Positions 1-10,600 of a stretch of DNA of 64,000 bases are shown piece after piece. The notes under the pieces were generated by a model. It did not search any database, had not been told where the DNA came from, and worked only from the letters and a program-made list of their open reading frames with translations. Made by a program: the position numbers and the translations under genes. The DNA comes from Actinoplanes sp. TBRC 11911 (GTDB lineage Bacteria > Actinomycetota > Actinomycetes > Mycobacteriales > Micromonosporaceae), in assembly GCF_012933445.1 (NCBI RefSeq), contig NZ_JABBNC010000001.1, forward strand, positions 434,001-498,000, written 5' to 3'. Within the stretch, counting starts at the first letter, position 1, and the number at the start of each line of letters is the position of its first letter.

Positions 1-2
1 CG

Positions 3-2366
3 GAGGTCACCGAGTTGGCCGCCGCCTGGCTGGCGGTCACCGTCGGCGACATGAGTCTCGAGCAACTGCGCCGCGTCGTCACCGGGCCGCTGGCCGGCGC
101 GGGCGTGGACTACGAACCGGGGCTGGTCGACCGGATCCTCGCCGACGTCCAAAGCTCGCCGGGTGCGTTGCCGCTGTTGCAGTTCGCCCTCACCGAACTG
201 TGGGACCGGCACACCGGCGGCCTGCTCACCCATGCGGTGTACGACGACATGAAGGGCGTGCGGGGGGCGCTGGCCGGCTACGCCGAGAGCGTCTGGACCG
301 GCCTGGAGCCCGGCGCCCGGGAAGCCGGCGAGCGACTGCTGGTGCAGCTCGTGCGGCCGCTGCCCGACGACCGGCTGATCGTGCGGCGCACCGCCCAGCG
401 CGACGAGCTCGACGAAGCACAGTGGACGGTGGCGCAGCGGCTCGCCACCAGCCGCCTGCTGGTGCTGCGGGCGGCCGCGCCCGGGCCCGGTGTCGAGCTG
501 GCCCACGAGTCGCTGCTGACCGGCTGGGAGCGGCTGGGCCGGCTGGCCGAGCAGCACCGCGAGTTCCGCATCTGGCAGGAGACGCTGCGCCAGCAGCGGG
601 CCCGCTGGGTCGCCGAGCAGCACGCCGCACGCCGGTTGCTGTCCGGCGCCGACCTGCGCGACGCGAAACGCCGGGCGGACCGGCATCCCGCCGACCTCAG
701 TGCCGCCGAGCACGCGTACGTCACGGCGAGTCTGCGACGGCGCCGCCGCCGGGCGCTCCTGGCCGGCGGCGTGGTGGTCGTTCTGGCGCTGTTCATCGGG
801 CTGACGTATCGCGGCACCGGACAGCAGCGCTCGGAGCTGGCGGCGCGTGATCTGGCGACGGCCGCGAACCGCCTGAGCGGCCTCGACAGCTACGGCGCGG
901 CGCAGCTCGCGATGCGTGCCGAGCGCACCGACGACGACGCGGACCTCGGCGTCGCCTGGCCCGGCGGGCTGGACGGGGTCGACCGGCTGGTACCCGACTA
1001 CTCCTTCGTCGAGCGCGACACGTCGGCGCCGGTGCCGTCGGCCGGTCCGGCGGCGCCGCGCTGGGCGCCGCAAGTCACCACGACGCTGACCAGCCGGATC
1101 AGTGCCGACGGCAGCGCGATGGTCACCCTCGACCCGGCCCGCCACGTCGCCCTGTGGCATCTGTCCGGCGGCGTCGTCACCCGCGATCCGGCCCTGGACA
1201 AGCTGTTCGGCCCGACCGACTTCGTCCAGGACGCCACCATCAGCCGCGACGGCCGGTACGTCGGCTACACCGCCAAGCTCTTCGCCACCGTTCCGTCCGA
1301 CCCGTTCGCGCCCGCCGGGCCGGACGGGCTCCCGCGGCCCGTCCCCCGGGCCCAGCCCACGTGCCCGGTACCCAGCATCACCTCGATCGTCGGCTGCCTG
1401 GTCGCGTACGACACCGTCGCCCATCGGGTGGTCTATCAACGAGCGTTCAGCCAGTTGGTGCTGCCGGTCACCGCGCTGAGCTTCGACCCGGGCGCCCGGA
1501 CGATGGCGTACGTCGTCAGCAGCGGCACCGAGCTCTCCAGCCCGCACACCGTGGTCAACACGCTGCACAAGGTGGATCTGAGCACCCGCGCCGAAAGCCC
1601 GGCCCGCGTGCTGCCGTGGCACAGCTGGGTGCCCGCCCTGTGGCTCGGCCCCGGCGGCGGCCAGGCGCTTGTCACCGAGTTTCTGCCGCTGCACGAGCAG
1701 ACCTCCTACGGCCGGATCGCGTTGTCGCGGATCGACTTGACAACAGCGATTCCCGTACGCCACGAGCTGCTCGACCAGACGTACAACCTAGACGTGAGCC
1801 TGGACTGGTCGACGGTGACCGCCCTGGTGCCCACCGGCGATCACGTGACGGCGGTGGTGCTGCGGTCCTGGTCCGGTGGCCCGATCACCCGGGTGAGCGA
1901 CCTGACCGACGCGGAACAGGACGGGTCGCCGACGCTGAACGCGGACGGGTCGGCGCTGGTCATCGTCCCGTCACCGAAAGACTTCCTGCAGGCGTCCGCG
2001 AACGACGTGACCCAGCTGGCGGATCAACCCCGCCCGCCGTTGTCCGCGTGGACGCTGCCGAGCGGCGCGCGGCAGGCCACCGGTTCCGGTGGGTTCACCG
2101 ACTTCTCGGTCGACACGGCCTGGCAGGCGTTGCTGCCGTTGAGCCGCGACCCGCTCGGCCCGGTCCTGGTACTGCACAACAGCACGGTCGGCGTGGCGTT
2201 CGGGCCGGCGTCGCTGCGCCGGCTCTCCGACGCCGCGAAGTCGAGCGGCTCCGGCTCGGTGTCCGCCGACCGGCTGTGCGCGCTGATGGCCGACCCCGCC
2301 AACGACCAGGCGGTACGGGACCTCGTACCGAAGGACGCCTACCAAGGAGCATTGTGCCCGAGCTGA
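3..2366 (+). CDS. nSTAND1-type NTPase, C-terminal part (5' end cut by window)
   Basis: The frame is open from the window edge, so the N-terminus is missing. Numbering from the codon at 15, residues 49-65 carry the GALPLLQFALTELW block typical of the helical part of nSTAND1 ATPases. Residues 161-175 (ELAHESLLTGWERL) match the following winged-helix segment. A basic stretch and one membrane helix follow at about 241-264. The last 500 residues are beta-rich with degenerate WD40/propeller-like blades such as the DGSAMVTLD...ALWHLSGG segment near 365. Related proteins usually start with an effector such as a trypsin-like protease and a P-loop; neither is visible here, so catalysis cannot be judged. 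It overlaps the next gene by 13 bp, suggesting translational coupling. A role in a conflict or signalling system is inferred from family context. Confidence 0.75.
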   Translation, partial: EVTELAAAWLAVTVGDMSLEQLRRVVTGPLAGAGVDYEPGLVDRILADVQSSPGALPLLQFALTELWDRHTGGLLTHAVYDDMKGVRGALAGYAESVWTGLEPGAREAGERLLVQLVRPLPDDRLIVRRTAQRDELDEAQWTVAQRLATSRLLVLRAAAPGPGVELAHESLLTGWERLGRLAEQHREFRIWQETLRQQRARWVAEQHAARRLLSGADLRDAKRRADRHPADLSAAEHAYVTASLRRRRRRALLAGGVVVVLALFIGLTYRGTGQQRSELAARDLATAANRLSGLDSYGAAQLAMRAERTDDDADLGVAWPGGLDGVDRLVPDYSFVERDTSAPVPSAGPAAPRWAPQVTTTLTSRISADGSAMVTLDPARHVALWHLSGGVVTRDPALDKLFGPTDFVQDATISRDGRYVGYTAKLFATVPSDPFAPAGPDGLPRPVPRAQPTCPVPSITSIVGCLVAYDTVAHRVVYQRAFSQLVLPVTALSFDPGARTMAYVVSSGTELSSPHTVVNTLHKVDLSTRAESPARVLPWHSWVPALWLGPGGGQALVTEFLPLHEQTSYGRIALSRIDLTTAIPVRHELLDQTYNLDVSLDWSTVTALVPTGDHVTAVVLRSWSGGPITRVSDLTDAEQDGSPTLNADGSALVIVPSPKDFLQASANDVTQLADQPRPPLSAWTLPSGARQATGSGGFTDFSVDTAWQALLPLSRDPLGPVLVLHNSTVGVAFGPASLRRLSDAAKSSGSGSVSADRLCALMADPANDQAVRDLVPKDAYQGALCPS

Positions 2367-2704
2367 CACGCTTCGAACTTCGCGACGGCGAGTACGTCTT
2401 CGCCGAGTCCGAACCGGACGGACCCAGCATCTCGCCGGTGTCGCGGGCCGGCGATGTCCTGAAGTCGGCCACGGCGCCGTTCGGATCGGCCATGCGTCAC
2501 GTCCGCGACGCCGCCGAGGAGGCGCTCGCCGCGCTGCGCGACATGGACACCCGCCCGGACACGGTGGAGCTGGAGTTCGGGGTGAAGCTGAACGCCGAGG
2601 CCGGTGCGGTCATTGCCCGCACCGGCGCTCAGGGTCACTTCAAGGTCAAGCTCGTCTGGAAGCGGGACGACTCGGAAGTCGAGATCGAGGTCGAGGAACC
2701 GTGA
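2354..2704 (+). CDS. Trypco1 / CU044_2847-type small protein
   Basis: This encodes 116 residues starting MPELTRFELRDGEYVFAE. A GTG start at 2354 is chosen because AAGGAG lies four bases upstream and the gene then overlaps the end of the STAND gene. The middle is helical (residues about 40-65). The end is a beta-rich half with the ELEFGVKLNAEAGAVIART and GHFKVKLVWK segments characteristic of the trypsin-co-occurring domain 1 family. Members sit beside trypsin- or STAND-containing conflict genes, as here, and are thought to be a partner or regulator of the large protein. The biochemical role is unknown. There is no signal peptide or membrane helix, so it is probably cytoplasmic. Confidence 0.7.
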   Translation: MPELTRFELRDGEYVFAESEPDGPSISPVSRAGDVLKSATAPFGSAMRHVRDAAEEALAALRDMDTRPDTVELEFGVKLNAEAGAVIARTGAQGHFKVKLVWKRDDSEVEIEVEEP

Positions 2705-2716
2705 CGGGTTCCTTGC

Positions 2717-5700
2717 CTACTTCGTGGCGTAGGCCCGCAGGATGCGGGCGGTGGTGCGGTTTCCGGCGGCGTCCGTGGCCGTCGCCCGCAACGACACGAA
2801 GCCCGGATGCGGCGGGTTCAGCACCGAGGTGACCCACTCGCCGTGCCGGGACACGACCGGCGTCCGGTGCCAGGTGGTGCCGTCGTCGAAGGAGACGTCG
2901 ACGTCCACGTCGCGTAGCTTGGCCGCCTTGCCCTGGCTGGTCACCGGCAACGCGATCGCGGTCAGCCGGCCGGCCCGGGCGGTGTTGGTCAGGTCGAGCT
3001 CCGGGGCGAAGCCGACGGCGGTCAGCGGCACCGCGGTCTCGGCCACCGTGGTGTTCGAGGTGAACTCCCAGCTCTGGTCGATCCGCGTGGACAACCGGGA
3101 GGCCGGCTGGGTGCTGCTGTAGTCCACCCGCAGGCGCGCCTTGCCGGGGGCGACGTCGAACCCGACCAGCGACGAGTCCCGCTGGTCCACGACCTGGCCG
3201 TTGCGGGAGAGCGTCATGTGCTGGTTCGTCTCGGCGTTGCTGAAGCCGAGATGTCCGGCGGCGTCGCTGTAGTTGGTGAGGCGTACGAGAAGCTCGTCCT
3301 GTCGCCGGGCGATCGTCGGGAACTCCGGCAACCCGGGGGTCAGGGGGTAGGCGAACGCGGCGCCGTTCCAGCGCTCCACCCGATCGTGGTGCCGGGCCGC
3401 CGGTTCGTCCAACGTGGTCAGTGATTGGCCGGTCGCGTCGTACTCGGCGAACTCGGCGTTCCACAGGGTGTCGCCGGCGTAATACTCGGTGCGGACCGCC
3501 GGCAGGGTCGTCGATGGCAGGGCGGTGCCGTAGGCGTACGGGATCCGGGGTATGGCCGGGAAGTTGGAACGCTGGCCGCTGGCACCGGGGGTGTTCGCGG
3601 CATACTCGGTCCGCACGGCCGTCAGATCCCGCGCGCCGACGTGTTTGGTGTAGCCGGTCGCGAAGTGGCCGTTCTGGTACCAGCCGGCGGTGTAGGCCGC
3701 ACTGTTGTCCGGCCGTGCGAACGAGGCGTTGAACTGCGCGGTCAGGTTCGCGACGCGGGTGCTGCCGAGGTCCGCGGTGAACAGCTGGCCCGGCCGGTCG
3801 CCCTGCAGCGTCGCGTCGATCTGGTGGTCGCCGGTCAGGAACGCCTGGGCGAACGCGGCCACCGGCTGCGCCGCACGATCGGGCACGGTGATGCCGGTCG
3901 GCCTGGCCTTGCGTCCGTCCATGTCCAGGTGCTTGGGGCCGGTCACGGTGGTCTCGGCGTTCACCATCAGCGTCGAGGTGCCGTCGGTCTCGAAGACGAG
4001 CGTGGCGGCGAAATACTTCCCGAACGGCACGCGCATCGTGGTGGCCGGCTCGTAGCTGACGAACTGCTGGCCGGTCGCCACGTTCTCGACGAAGGTGACG
4101 GCGGTTCCCGGCGAGCCGGGGGTGCGGTCGCGGGTGGTCAGGCTCAGGTCGGCGCTGGGCTGCTCGCGGAAGATGCTGACCGGCGTCTGCACGGCGCCGG
4201 CCGGTCCGGTGGCGACGATCCGGCCGCTGGACAGGCCGACCTCGGTGGCGTGCGCGGTCACCTCGACGGTGGCGGTCCCGTTGCCCGGCACGGTCACCGT
4301 GTCGGTGTTGAGCGCGAAGACCGACGCGGTGTCGACGGTCAGCTTCAGCGTGACCGGGTCCTTCGATACGTTGCGGTAGGTCAGCGTGCGGGTGACCCGG
4401 TCGTCGGCCGCCTGCGGATACTTGCGGAAGCCGAACCCGATCGTCGCGGGTGCCGCCGTGATGGGCTCGTCCAGTGCGCCGGGGATGGTGAGCTCCCCCG
4501 CCCCCTGCTCCTCGAGGGTGGCGCGGGCGTCCGGTCGTGCCGAGCCGATGAGCGCCCCCTTGCGCTGCTCGGACGTCCAATCCGGGTGCGCCTGCGTCAT
4601 GATGGCCGCGGCCCCGGCCACGTGCGGCGTCGCCATCGACGTGCCGGAGAAGGTGACGTACGGGTCGCCGGTCGTGCCGTCGTCCAAGTAGGAGCTGCGT
4701 GCGGCGGTGATGTCGGTGCCCGGCGCGGTCATCTCCGGCTTCACGGCGTAGTCGCCCAGCCGCGGGCCCTTGCTGGAATAGTCGGCCGGCGCACCGTCCT
4801 TGTCGACGGCGCCGACCGTCAGCGCGGCGTCGGCCGAGCCCGGCGAGTTGACCGTCTGCGCGCCGTAGTCGTTGCCGGCCGCGACGACGAACAGCATGTC
4901 GTACTGGGCGCTGAGCTCGTTGACGGCCGCCTCGATCGGGTCGGTGCCGGGGGTGTCGGTGGAGCCGAAGCTCATGTTGACGACCTTCACGCCGGACTCG
5001 GCCGCCCAGCGCATGCCGTCCAGGATCGCCGATTCGGGGCAGCCGATCAGCGCGCAGACCTTGCCGTCGAGCAGGTGCGCGCCGGGTGCGACGCCGCGGT
5101 AGCGTCCGCCCGACGCGGCGCCGGTGCCGGCGATGGTCGAGGCGACGTGGGTGCCGTGCCCGGCCACGTCACGCGCGTCCTCGTAGTCGGCGACGAAGTT
5201 CTTTCGTGCCACCACCTTGCCGGCCAGGTCCGGGTGGGTGTCGTCGACGCCGCTGTCGAGGACCGCGACGGTGATGCCGGTGCCGTCCAGGCCGCGTGCC
5301 CAGGCCTCGGGAGCGCCGGTGCGCGGAACGCTGACGTCCAAGGTGGGGGTTCGCATCGCGTCCAGCCACAACTTGCCCTGCTTGAGGGACGTCTTGAGAG
5401 AGGGCCACCGGGCGGCCAGGTCGCGTACCGGGATCTTGGTGGCGAAGCCGTCGATCGCGCTGAGCGTGCGGGTGGCGCTGAGGCCGGCCACCACGTTGGC
5501 GTCGGCCATCACCAGGGGCAGGTCGGCGCGCTTCTCGACGTCGTCGTCCAGCAATGTGGACACGTCGAAGAGCCGCTGGTCGAGCCGGTCGGCGCGCAGC
5601 AGGGGGGCGGCGTCGCTGGGCACGACGTAGCGGTGCTTGCCGTCGCGGAACTGGAAGAACTGGATGCCCTTGCGGGGCTGGACGAGCGTGCGGTCGCCGT

Positions 5701-5863
5701 CGACGGTGATCCGGTCCCCGGTGATGAGGGTGAGGGACTGGACGTCGGCCGGGGTGGCGGTGGCGGGCGCTGCGAATGCCGCACCACCGGCCGGGATGCC
5801 CAGTACGCCGCCGGCGGCGACGAGGAGGGCGAGCGCGAGGGCGGCGCTGGAGCGATGCCGCAT
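2717..5863 (-). CDS. secreted subtilisin-like (S8) serine protease
   Basis: This encodes 1048 residues. The start at 5863 is chosen because GGAG lies just upstream and translation opens directly into a Sec signal peptide (MRHRSSAALALALLVAAGGV). A propeptide-like region covers about residues 40-175. The catalytic domain shows Asp203 in VAVLDSGVDDTHPDL, His236 in GHGTHVA, Asn331 in AAGND as oxyanion residue, and Ser409 in GTSMATPHVAG, so all key residues are present. The remaining ~600 residues form beta-rich C-terminal domains, ending in an Ig-like module with DAAGNRTTARILRAYATK. It is presumably an extracellular protease. It is convergent with the Trypco1 gene, 12 bp away, and its substrate is unknown. 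Confidence 0.93.
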   Translation of the reverse strand: MRHRSSAALALALLVAAGGVLGIPAGGAAFAAPATATPADVQSLTLITGDRITVDGDRTLVQPRKGIQFFQFRDGKHRYVVPSDAAPLLRADRLDQRLFDVSTLLDDDVEKRADLPLVMADANVVAGLSATRTLSAIDGFATKIPVRDLAARWPSLKTSLKQGKLWLDAMRTPTLDVSVPRTGAPEAWARGLDGTGITVAVLDSGVDDTHPDLAGKVVARKNFVADYEDARDVAGHGTHVASTIAGTGAASGGRYRGVAPGAHLLDGKVCALIGCPESAILDGMRWAAESGVKVVNMSFGSTDTPGTDPIEAAVNELSAQYDMLFVVAAGNDYGAQTVNSPGSADAALTVGAVDKDGAPADYSSKGPRLGDYAVKPEMTAPGTDITAARSSYLDDGTTGDPYVTFSGTSMATPHVAGAAAIMTQAHPDWTSEQRKGALIGSARPDARATLEEQGAGELTIPGALDEPITAAPATIGFGFRKYPQAADDRVTRTLTYRNVSKDPVTLKLTVDTASVFALNTDTVTVPGNGTATVEVTAHATEVGLSSGRIVATGPAGAVQTPVSIFREQPSADLSLTTRDRTPGSPGTAVTFVENVATGQQFVSYEPATTMRVPFGKYFAATLVFETDGTSTLMVNAETTVTGPKHLDMDGRKARPTGITVPDRAAQPVAAFAQAFLTGDHQIDATLQGDRPGQLFTADLGSTRVANLTAQFNASFARPDNSAAYTAGWYQNGHFATGYTKHVGARDLTAVRTEYAANTPGASGQRSNFPAIPRIPYAYGTALPSTTLPAVRTEYYAGDTLWNAEFAEYDATGQSLTTLDEPAARHHDRVERWNGAAFAYPLTPGLPEFPTIARRQDELLVRLTNYSDAAGHLGFSNAETNQHMTLSRNGQVVDQRDSSLVGFDVAPGKARLRVDYSSTQPASRLSTRIDQSWEFTSNTTVAETAVPLTAVGFAPELDLTNTARAGRLTAIALPVTSQGKAAKLRDVDVDVSFDDGTTWHRTPVVSRHGEWVTSVLNPPHPGFVSLRATATDAAGNRTTARILRAYATK

Positions 5864-6096
5864 GGAGTCTCCATTTCGACGGGGGACAAAGACGGAGAAC
5901 AATATGCAGCGACAGTGCCATAACATGATCGACTTCGATAGACCGGATCGATGAACGTCACCAATGTCACGGGGGGCTTGACGGTGCTCTGCGTGCGCTC
6001 GGGCCGGCAACGGTGACTCGAGCACTGCCGGCTGTCACACGGCGAAGCCCCGCGCGAGCATGCGCGCGGGGCTTGGAGAGGGGTCGCGCCCGCTGG

Positions 6097-7350
6097 TCAG
6101 GAGGTCAGGTACGACTTGATGCGGTCGGCGGCCCGCTCGGCGTCGTCGGCCATGCCGTACAGGACGCCGGAGCCGCGGTGGGTCAGCCACGGGAAGCCGA
6201 CCACGTGCAGGCCGGGCGCCTCCAGCGCGCCACCCTCGTGCTTCGGGACACCGGTCGGTTCGAGCATGTCGTCGGGCAGCCACGAGGTGTCCGGCAGCAT
6301 TCCGGTGCACCACAGCACCGTGGAGATGCCCTCGGCCGCCGCGTCGAGCGTGGCCGGAGCGTTCGGAACGGTGTCGAGGGACTGTTCGGCCGCGTCGGTG
6401 TCGGCGGGGGGAAACTCGCCGGGCTGGCTCTCGATGTACTTGTCGATCTGAGCGCGGATGCGAGCCGCGACGGTGTCCGCGAACTCGATGTTGCCCGCGA
6501 GGTCGTCGGCGAACGTGAACCGTCCGCCGTCGGCACCGGTGAGCCGGCCGAGCAGGATCACGCCGTCGCGGGCCAGCTGCTGCAGTGCCACGGTGTGCCC
6601 GCCGTTCACGCCGCTGACCATGGTCTGCGGAGCGTTGCGCATCATCGGGGGCGTCTGCTCGGTCGGCTGGTTCAGGTTGCCGGTGACGGTCAGCCACTGG
6701 AAGATGTCCCGGCCACGGTAGCGGCGAGGCACCCGCCCGACCATGCTCGTGGAGAGGTAGACCTTCCGGCCCGCACGGCGCAACTCCTCGGCAAGCTGGG
6801 TGCCGGACTGGCCGCCGCCCACGACGAGCACCGCGCCGGCCGGCAGCTGTTCCGGACGGCGGTAGTCGACGGCGTGCAGCGCGGTCACACCGACGGGCAG
6901 CTCGGCCACGTCCGGGATGTGCGGACGCCGCAGCCCACCGCTGGCAATCACGACCGCCCGAGCGTGCCAGTCACCCTCCGTGGTGCTCAGCACGTAGCCG
7001 TCGTCCTGACGGCGCAGCTTGCCGACCTCCACGCCGGTGCGTACCGGAGCGCTGATCGACTTCGCGTACGAGTCGAACAGGTCGGCGGTGGCGTCGCGCG
7101 GGAGGAAGGCGTCCTGGTCGAATCCCCCGAGATCCAGGCCGGGAAGCCGGACCGACCAGGTCGGGGTGACCAGGGTGAAGCTGTCCCACCGCTGGGTGCG
7201 CCAGCTGGAGCCGACCACGTCACGCTCCAGCACGACATGGTCGATGCCCAGCGCCGACAGATGCCGGCTGGTCGCCAGGCCCGCGGGCCCGGCACCGACA
7301 ACAATGGCGTCCGTACGGCGGTCGGTGCGCTGATCTTGAGCAGATGTCAC
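6097..7350 (-). CDS. flavin-containing monooxygenase-like FAD/NAD(P) oxidoreductase
   Basis: This encodes 417 residues. GTG at 7350 is preferred over GTG at 7371 because GAAGGGAA lies six bases upstream. A FAD-binding Rossmann motif GAGPAG is at residues 19-24 near the N-terminus. A second nucleotide motif GGGQSG sits at 178-183, and a late ATG-like block (TVLWCTGMLPDTSWL) is present. This order and the 417-residue size fit the single-component flavoprotein monooxygenase/YUCCA-like group of cytoplasmic NADPH-dependent enzymes. The substrate cannot be read from sequence. It is monocistronic; the nearest upstream gene on the same strand is the giant repeat protein, more than 300 bp away. Confidence 0.85.
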   Translation of the reverse strand: MTSAQDQRTDRRTDAIVVGAGPAGLATSRHLSALGIDHVVLERDVVGSSWRTQRWDSFTLVTPTWSVRLPGLDLGGFDQDAFLPRDATADLFDSYAKSISAPVRTGVEVGKLRRQDDGYVLSTTEGDWHARAVVIASGGLRRPHIPDVAELPVGVTALHAVDYRRPEQLPAGAVLVVGGGQSGTQLAEELRRAGRKVYLSTSMVGRVPRRYRGRDIFQWLTVTGNLNQPTEQTPPMMRNAPQTMVSGVNGGHTVALQQLARDGVILLGRLTGADGGRFTFADDLAGNIEFADTVAARIRAQIDKYIESQPGEFPPADTDAAEQSLDTVPNAPATLDAAAEGISTVLWCTGMLPDTSWLPDDMLEPTGVPKHEGGALEAPGLHVVGFPWLTHRGSGVLYGMADDAERAADRIKSYLTS

Positions 7351-7695
7351 TGGATGTTCCCTTCGTGGCACCGGGCCGCGTGGATGAAACGGTCCGCCAC
7401 GTCTACGTCTCCTCGAACCACCGGCCGGCGATCCGAGAACCCCGAAGGGTTCAACCGCTAGAGGCGTAACCCCAGGGTGAACAATCTGTACGTGTCCGGA
7501 ACCACACTCGGAGCGTCGGTCTGAGGGCGGGCGGCCAGGTCAGGGGTGGCTAAGGTCTTCGCCGTCTCGGGCGAGCGAGTGTAGGGGACGCAAAAGGCCT
7601 GCCGAGCAGCTCTCGAGTCTTTGCCCATTTTCGGCGCATTTATCCGAAATTTAGGCCTCTGGTATAGACGCGTGGGATCCAGGACACACGACGGT
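7351..7695. other. intergenic region between monooxygenase and giant repeat gene
   Basis: No convincing gene is present. It should hold the monooxygenase promoter and the 3' untranslated end of the giant gene. A small hairpin (GAACCC, loop CGAA, GGGTTC) lies at 7437-7452, about 90 bp upstream of the monooxygenase start. It could be an operator or a weak terminator. The stretch 7620-7670 is markedly richer in A/T than its surroundings. Confidence 0.4.
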
Positions 7696-10600
7696 CTACG
7701 GCATGGCCCGGTGACGACCGGGGCGCGCAGCCCGGCGGTCGGGCCCCGCGCCGAACTGGCGCAAGGTGAGGCCGACGGCGACCGCCAGCATGGCCGTCGC
7801 CGTCAGCCAGACGATCGGCGCGCCCGTGACCGGCATGTGCGTGACGGGTGCGAGCACGGTCAACGTCACCTTCATCGTGCGTAGCGTGCCGTCGGGTGCC
7901 GCACCCTGCGCGACCAACGAGTGGCGGGCACCGGAGAACGAGAGCGGCAGCGTGACCTCTTTTGCGAACCTACCTTGGTCGCTGGTGGTCGCGCGGCCCA
8001 GCGGGATCGGCGTCGAATAGGCGGTAAGCGTGACCGTCGAATAGCGGGCGTAACCCGAGCCGAGCACCACGAAACTCCCGCCGGGCTGGATGACCGGAAG
8101 GTCACCGTGGTCGGTGGTCAAGCTCAGCGCGGTGCCCGGGACCAGCGGCGGCGAGGTCGGAGCCACAGCGATCACCGAGTTGCTCGGCGCGCTGGGCCGG
8201 GAGTCACCGGTCAGGGCGCGGGCGATGACCGTGTACGTGTACCGGACGCCGGCCACCGCGCCGATCACGCACGTGGTCCGGGATGTGGCGCAGGTGGCCG
8301 GCCCGGGCGAAGCCACCACGAGGTAACCGGTCACCGCGCGGTCGTCCGAGGCAGCCCAGGTCACGGTGACCGACGAGATTCCAGCGGCGGCAACGGGTGC
8401 GGCTGGAGCGGCCGGCAGGACGGGCGCCGGCGACGGGGACGCGGCCGCGGTCAGGGACGGCACCACGGTGGTCGACGACGAGGCGGGGGGCCAGGACGGC
8501 GCAGCCGGGGTAAGCGACGGCACCACAGTGGACGACGAGACGGAAGGCGACGGTGCCGCTGCGGTGGGCGACGGAACCACGGTGGGCGATGACGAAGGCG
8601 ACTCAATCGGCGACGGCGTCACGCTTGGCGCTGAGGAGGGTGACGGCGACGGCTGGGGCACGCCAACGGGCGTGACATCGTCACTGATGGCGGACTCGAG
8701 TGAATCGCCGACCCGGTTGGTGGCGTGCGCGGTAAACCGGTACGTCGTCCCGTTTGTCAGTCCGGTCACCGCGCACGGCGACGACGCGCAGATGCCAGTG
8801 CGGCCATCAGGGGAGGACATCACCGTGTACGCCGTGACGGGCGCACCGCCGTTCGAAGCCGGCGCGGCGAAAGCAACGTCAGCGGCGCCGTCCCGGGCCG
8901 TCACCGCAACGATCGTCGGCGCTCCTGGAACGGTCGCCGGGACGACCGGCGCCGTGGCGGCAGACGGCGGCGAATCCCCGGCAGCGTTCGTGGCGAACAC
9001 GGCAAACGTGTACTCGGTACCGTTCGCCAAACCGGTCACCACGCACGGCGACGACGCACACGTCCCGATCCGACCGCCCGAATCGGCTACCGCGGTATAG
9101 CCGGTGATTGGAGCTCCCCCGGTCGAGGCCGGCGCCAGAAACGACACCTCAGCACGCGCATTCCCGGCCGCCGCCGAACCAATCGTGGGTGCCCCCGGAA
9201 CGGTCATCGGAGTGACCGGCCCCGTAGCCGCCGACGGCGCCGAATCCCCGACAGCGTTCGTGGCGAAGACGGCAAACGTGTACTCAGTACCGTTAGCCAG
9301 ACCCGTCACCACACACGGGGACGACGCACACGTCCCGGTCCGGCCACCCGGATCCGCCACCGCGGTATAACCGACAATGGCTGATCCCCCGGTCGACACC
9401 GGCGCCACGAAAGACACCTGGGCGCGCGCATTCCCCGCCGTCGCAGCCCCAATCACCGGCGCCCCCGGGACGGTCGCCGGAATGACCGGCGCCGTGGCAG
9501 CCGACGGCAGCGAATCCCCAACAGCATTGGAGGCGAACACCGTGAACGTGTACTCCGTACCGTTCGCCAAACCGGTCACCACACACGGCGACGACACACA
9601 CGTGCCCGTGCGACCGCCCGGATCCGCGACCGCGGTATAGCCGGTAAGTGAGGATCCTCCGGTCGACACCGGCGCCACGAAAGAAACCTCAGCGCGCGCA
9701 TTCCCGGCCGCCGCCGAACCAATCGTCGGTGCCGCCGGAACAGTCACCGGAACGATCTGCGCCGTGGCGGCCGACGGCGGCGAATCGCCAACAGCATTTG
9801 AGGCGAACACCGTGAACGTGTACCCGGTACCGTTCGACAGACCCGTCACCACACACGGCGACGACACGCACGTCCCGGTCCGACCGCCCGGGTCCGCGAC
9901 CGCCGTATAGCCGGTAAGTGAAGATCCCCCAGTCGACACCGGCGCCACGAAAGACACCTCAGCACGCGCATCCCCCGGCGTCGCCACCCCGATCACCGGC
10001 GCCCCGGGCACCGCGGCGGGGGTCGCCGAAGCAGACATACCGGAGGCCAGCGAGTCGCCGACGCGATTCGTGGCGTACACAGTGAAGGTGTAGTTCGTGC
10101 CGTTGGTCAGACCGGTCACCGTGCAGGGCGACGCAGCGCACGAACCGATTCGGTTGCCGGGCGATGCCACCGCGGTGTAGCCCGTAATGGGCGCGCCGCC
10201 GTCGTCGAGCGGGGGAACAAACGCGACCACGACCTGCCGATCACCGCGGGTCACGGCGCCGATGAGCGGAGCGTCGGGAACGGTCGCCGGGGTCACGGCG
10301 GGCGAGGTGAAAGCTGACAGCGGGGAGTCACCGGCGCCCGTGGTGGCGTAAACGGCGAACGTGTAGGCGGTGCCGTTCGTCAACCCGGTCACTGTGCACG
10401 GCGACGCCGTACACGTGCCGGTGCGGCCGCCGGGCGACGCCACCGCCGTGTACCCGGTGATGGTCAAACCGCCGCTGTCCGCGGGCGCGGTGAACGAAAC
10501 GTCGGCGCGCCCGTCAGACGCGACCGCCGTGCCGATCGCCGGCGCACCGGGCACGACCGCGGGCGTGACCGACGCGGACGCGGACGACGGCGGGGAGGTC

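Noticed and set aside
3425..5923. 832-codon open frame on the plus strand
   Set aside because: It lies opposite the S8 protease, whose catalytic triad, signal peptide and ribosome site are clear. The plus-strand product is a low-complexity Gly/Arg/Val sequence.
7437..7452. Strong terminator for the giant gene
   Set aside because: The hairpin is only 6 bp, lies about 245 bp beyond the gene end, and is closer to the next promoter; left as an unassigned small inverted repeat.
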